Assembly (NCBI GenBank): GCA_020638495.1
Contig: JACKIN010000001.1
Location: 372,001 to 436,000 of the forward strand
Direction of reading: 5' to 3'
DNA from: Geminicoccaceae bacterium
GTDB lineage: Bacteria; Pseudomonadota; Alphaproteobacteria; Geminicoccales; Geminicoccaceae
DNA length: 64,000 nucleotides
The position numbers were made by a program, and so were the translations under genes. Positions 62,821 through 64,000 of the stretch are shown piece by piece (the first letter of the stretch is position 1; every line of letters begins with the position of its first letter). Under the pieces are notes generated by a model. It saw only the letters and a list, made by a program, of their open reading frames with translations. It searched no databases and was not told the origin of the DNA.

Positions 62821-64000
62821 TCAGTAGAGGCCGCCGGCGCTGCCGCCCCCCGCCGTGCGTGGCAGGCTGGGCAGCGCCTGGCCGTTCGGATCGGGGTTCG
62901 CGGCGGTCGGCGCACCGGTCGACCGTTCGGTCGGCTCGGTGCCCGGCAGGAAGGCTTCGGCGATCACCGAGGTCGTGGCGGGGCCGGGCAGGAGCCCGGT
63001 ATCGGCGTCGATCCGCACGACCCGCACACCGGGCGGGGTGCGGAACGGCGTCGCCGGGGCATCCTCGAGGGCGGCCGCCATGAAATCGATCCAGATCGGC
63101 AGCGCGACATTGGCGCCGGTGGTCTTGCGACCGAGATTGCGCGGCTGGTCGAAGCCCACATAGACGCCGACCACGAGATCCGGCGAGAAGCCGACGAACC
63201 ACGCATCGCGCGAATCGTTGGTGGTGCCGGTCTTGCCGCCGAGCGGCTTGCCGATCCGGCTCGCCGCGACCCCGGTGCCGCGCTGCACCACGCCCTCGAG
63301 GATGCTGACCATCTGGTAGGCGCGTGGCGCATCCTCCACCACCGGGCGGGTATCGGGCAGGACCGGCGGCGGCTCGCTGTCCCAGGCGAGCTTCCGGCAA
63401 TCGGGGCAAGGCCGCTCGTCGCGCCGCATCACCGTGCGACCGAACCGGTCCTGGATGCGCTCGACCAGCCGGCCCTCGATCTCGCGGCCGCCATTGACCA
63501 GCATCGCATAGGCCTCGGTCAGGCTCATCAGGTCGACCTCGTTGGCGCCGAGCGAGGCCGCGAGATTGGTGCCGAGGCCGCGGTCGATGCCGAAGCGGCG
63601 GGCGACGTCGACCACCTTGTCCATGCCGATCTCGCGCGCGAGGCGCACGGTCATCAGGTTGCGCGACTTCTCCACGCCGACGCGCAGCGTGCTCGGGCCG
63701 TAGAAGTTATCGCTGTAGTTCTCGGGCTTCCAGACCGGCAGGTCGGGGCCCTGGTCGATCACCAGAGGTGCGTCGAGGATGATGCTGGCGGGGGTGAAGC
63801 CGTTCTCCAGCGCCGCCAGGTAGACGAACGGCTTGAACGCCGAGCCCGGCTGCCGATAGGCCTGGGTCGCCCGGTTGAACTGGCTCTGGCGGAAGCTGAA
63901 GCCGCCGCTCATCGCCAGCACGCGGCCGGTATGCGGATCGAGCGCCACCAGGGCCCCCTCGACCGAGGGCCGCTGGCGGAGCGCCCAGCGCCCGCCCGCC
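62821..64000 (-). CDS. mrcA: Penicillin-binding protein 1A, C-terminal part (5' end outside window)
   Basis: Bifunctional glycosyltransferase/transpeptidase making peptidoglycan. Only the transpeptidase half is visible (about 393 residues), starting GRWALRQRPSVEGALVALD. Active-site motifs: Ser in PGSAFKPF (SxxK), SRN in EKSRNLMTV (SxN), and KTGTT. The C-terminus is Gly/Pro/Asn-rich (GGGSAGGLY). It precedes prfB in the same direction, an arrangement common in alphaproteobacteria. Confidence 0.95.
   Translation of the reverse strand, partial: AGGRWALRQRPSVEGALVALDPHTGRVLAMSGGFSFRQSQFNRATQAYRQPGSAFKPFVYLAALENGFTPASIILDAPLVIDQGPDLPVWKPENYSDNFYGPSTLRVGVEKSRNLMTVRLAREIGMDKVVDVARRFGIDRGLGTNLAASLGANEVDLMSLTEAYAMLVNGGREIEGRLVERIQDRFGRTVMRRDERPCPDCRKLAWDSEPPPVLPDTRPVVEDAPRAYQMVSILEGVVQRGTGVAASRIGKPLGGKTGTTNDSRDAWFVGFSPDLVVGVYVGFDQPRNLGRKTTGANVALPIWIDFMAAALEDAPATPFRTPPGVRVVRIDADTGLLPGPATTSVIAEAFLPGTEPTERSTGAPTAANPDPNGQALPSLPRTAGGGSAGGLY

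Overview
This is a high-GC (about 70 percent by eye), gene-dense chromosomal window from an alphaproteobacterium. The evidence for that is the order yebC-ruvCAB-ybgC-tolQRAB-pal-cpoB-tilS-ftsH, the pairs rplY-pth and mrcA-prfB, an MbfA-type ferritin/VIT protein with an Irr-like box, a ROSE-type RNA thermometer and sigma-32-like promoters. I cannot place it below class; it may lie near Rhodospirillales, Geminicoccales or Rhizobiales. No rRNA, tRNA, CRISPR array, insertion sequence or phage gene was found.

Layout. 1-5.9 kb (mostly minus strand): partial SDR and aldo/keto reductase (sugar oxidation), a secreted PRC-barrel protein, an EamA exporter, the hslVU protease with a sigma-32-like promoter, and a small 86-residue protein behind an attenuator-like leader. 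5.9-6.4 kb: an AT-rich island without a recognised gene. 6.4-18.7 kb (plus): a housekeeping run of yebC, ruvCAB, the Tol-Pal envelope system, tilS and ftsH. Many of these genes overlap by 4 nt (ATGA, GTGA or TTGA). 18.7-22.7 kb: AbrB-family membrane protein, EVE-domain protein, prs, rplY, pth. 22.7-29.3 kb: a surface-polysaccharide island (Wzx-like flippase facing three tandem GT4 glycosyltransferases) that sits beside a decayed ubiT/ubiV remnant.

29.4-34.9 kb: heat-shock hsp20 with sigma-32 promoter and ROSE element, a DnaJ-type co-chaperone, mbfA and two MFS transporters. 35-39.4 kb: a TRAP transporter (dctPQM), a VOC protein and a LigC-like dehydrogenase. 39.5-43 kb: an ECF nickel/cobalt importer operon (nikKMLQO-type). 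43-44.4 kb: a hydrolase and a small unknown protein. 44.4-52.9 kb: the most unusual block. On the minus strand an oxygenase catalytic subunit lacks Rieske cluster ligands, and the next gene fuses a Rieske domain to a phthalate-dioxygenase-type reductase; a GST follows. Divergent from it runs a TauABC/SsuABC-like importer, an OsmC protein and a class III nucleotide cyclase with SRPBCC and zinc-ribbon domains. The two arms share a short intergenic region with a dyad, which suggests one regulon for uptake and oxidation of an unknown organic substrate.

53-64 kb: an NCS2 permease with a possibly folded leader, a BMP-type binding protein, acetoacetyl-CoA synthetase, a SIMPL protein, a glutamine-amidotransferase-like protein without its cysteine, a periplasmic caspase-like protein with a CxxCH motif facing a YceI-OmpA fusion, prfB with the classical +1 programmed frameshift, and the 3' part of mrcA (PBP1A).

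Points that deserve attention: the relocated Rieske domain, the ROSE/sigma-32 control of hsp20, an apparent double frameshift in tolA, the ubiT/ubiV deletion remnant, and the caspase-CxxCH protein.
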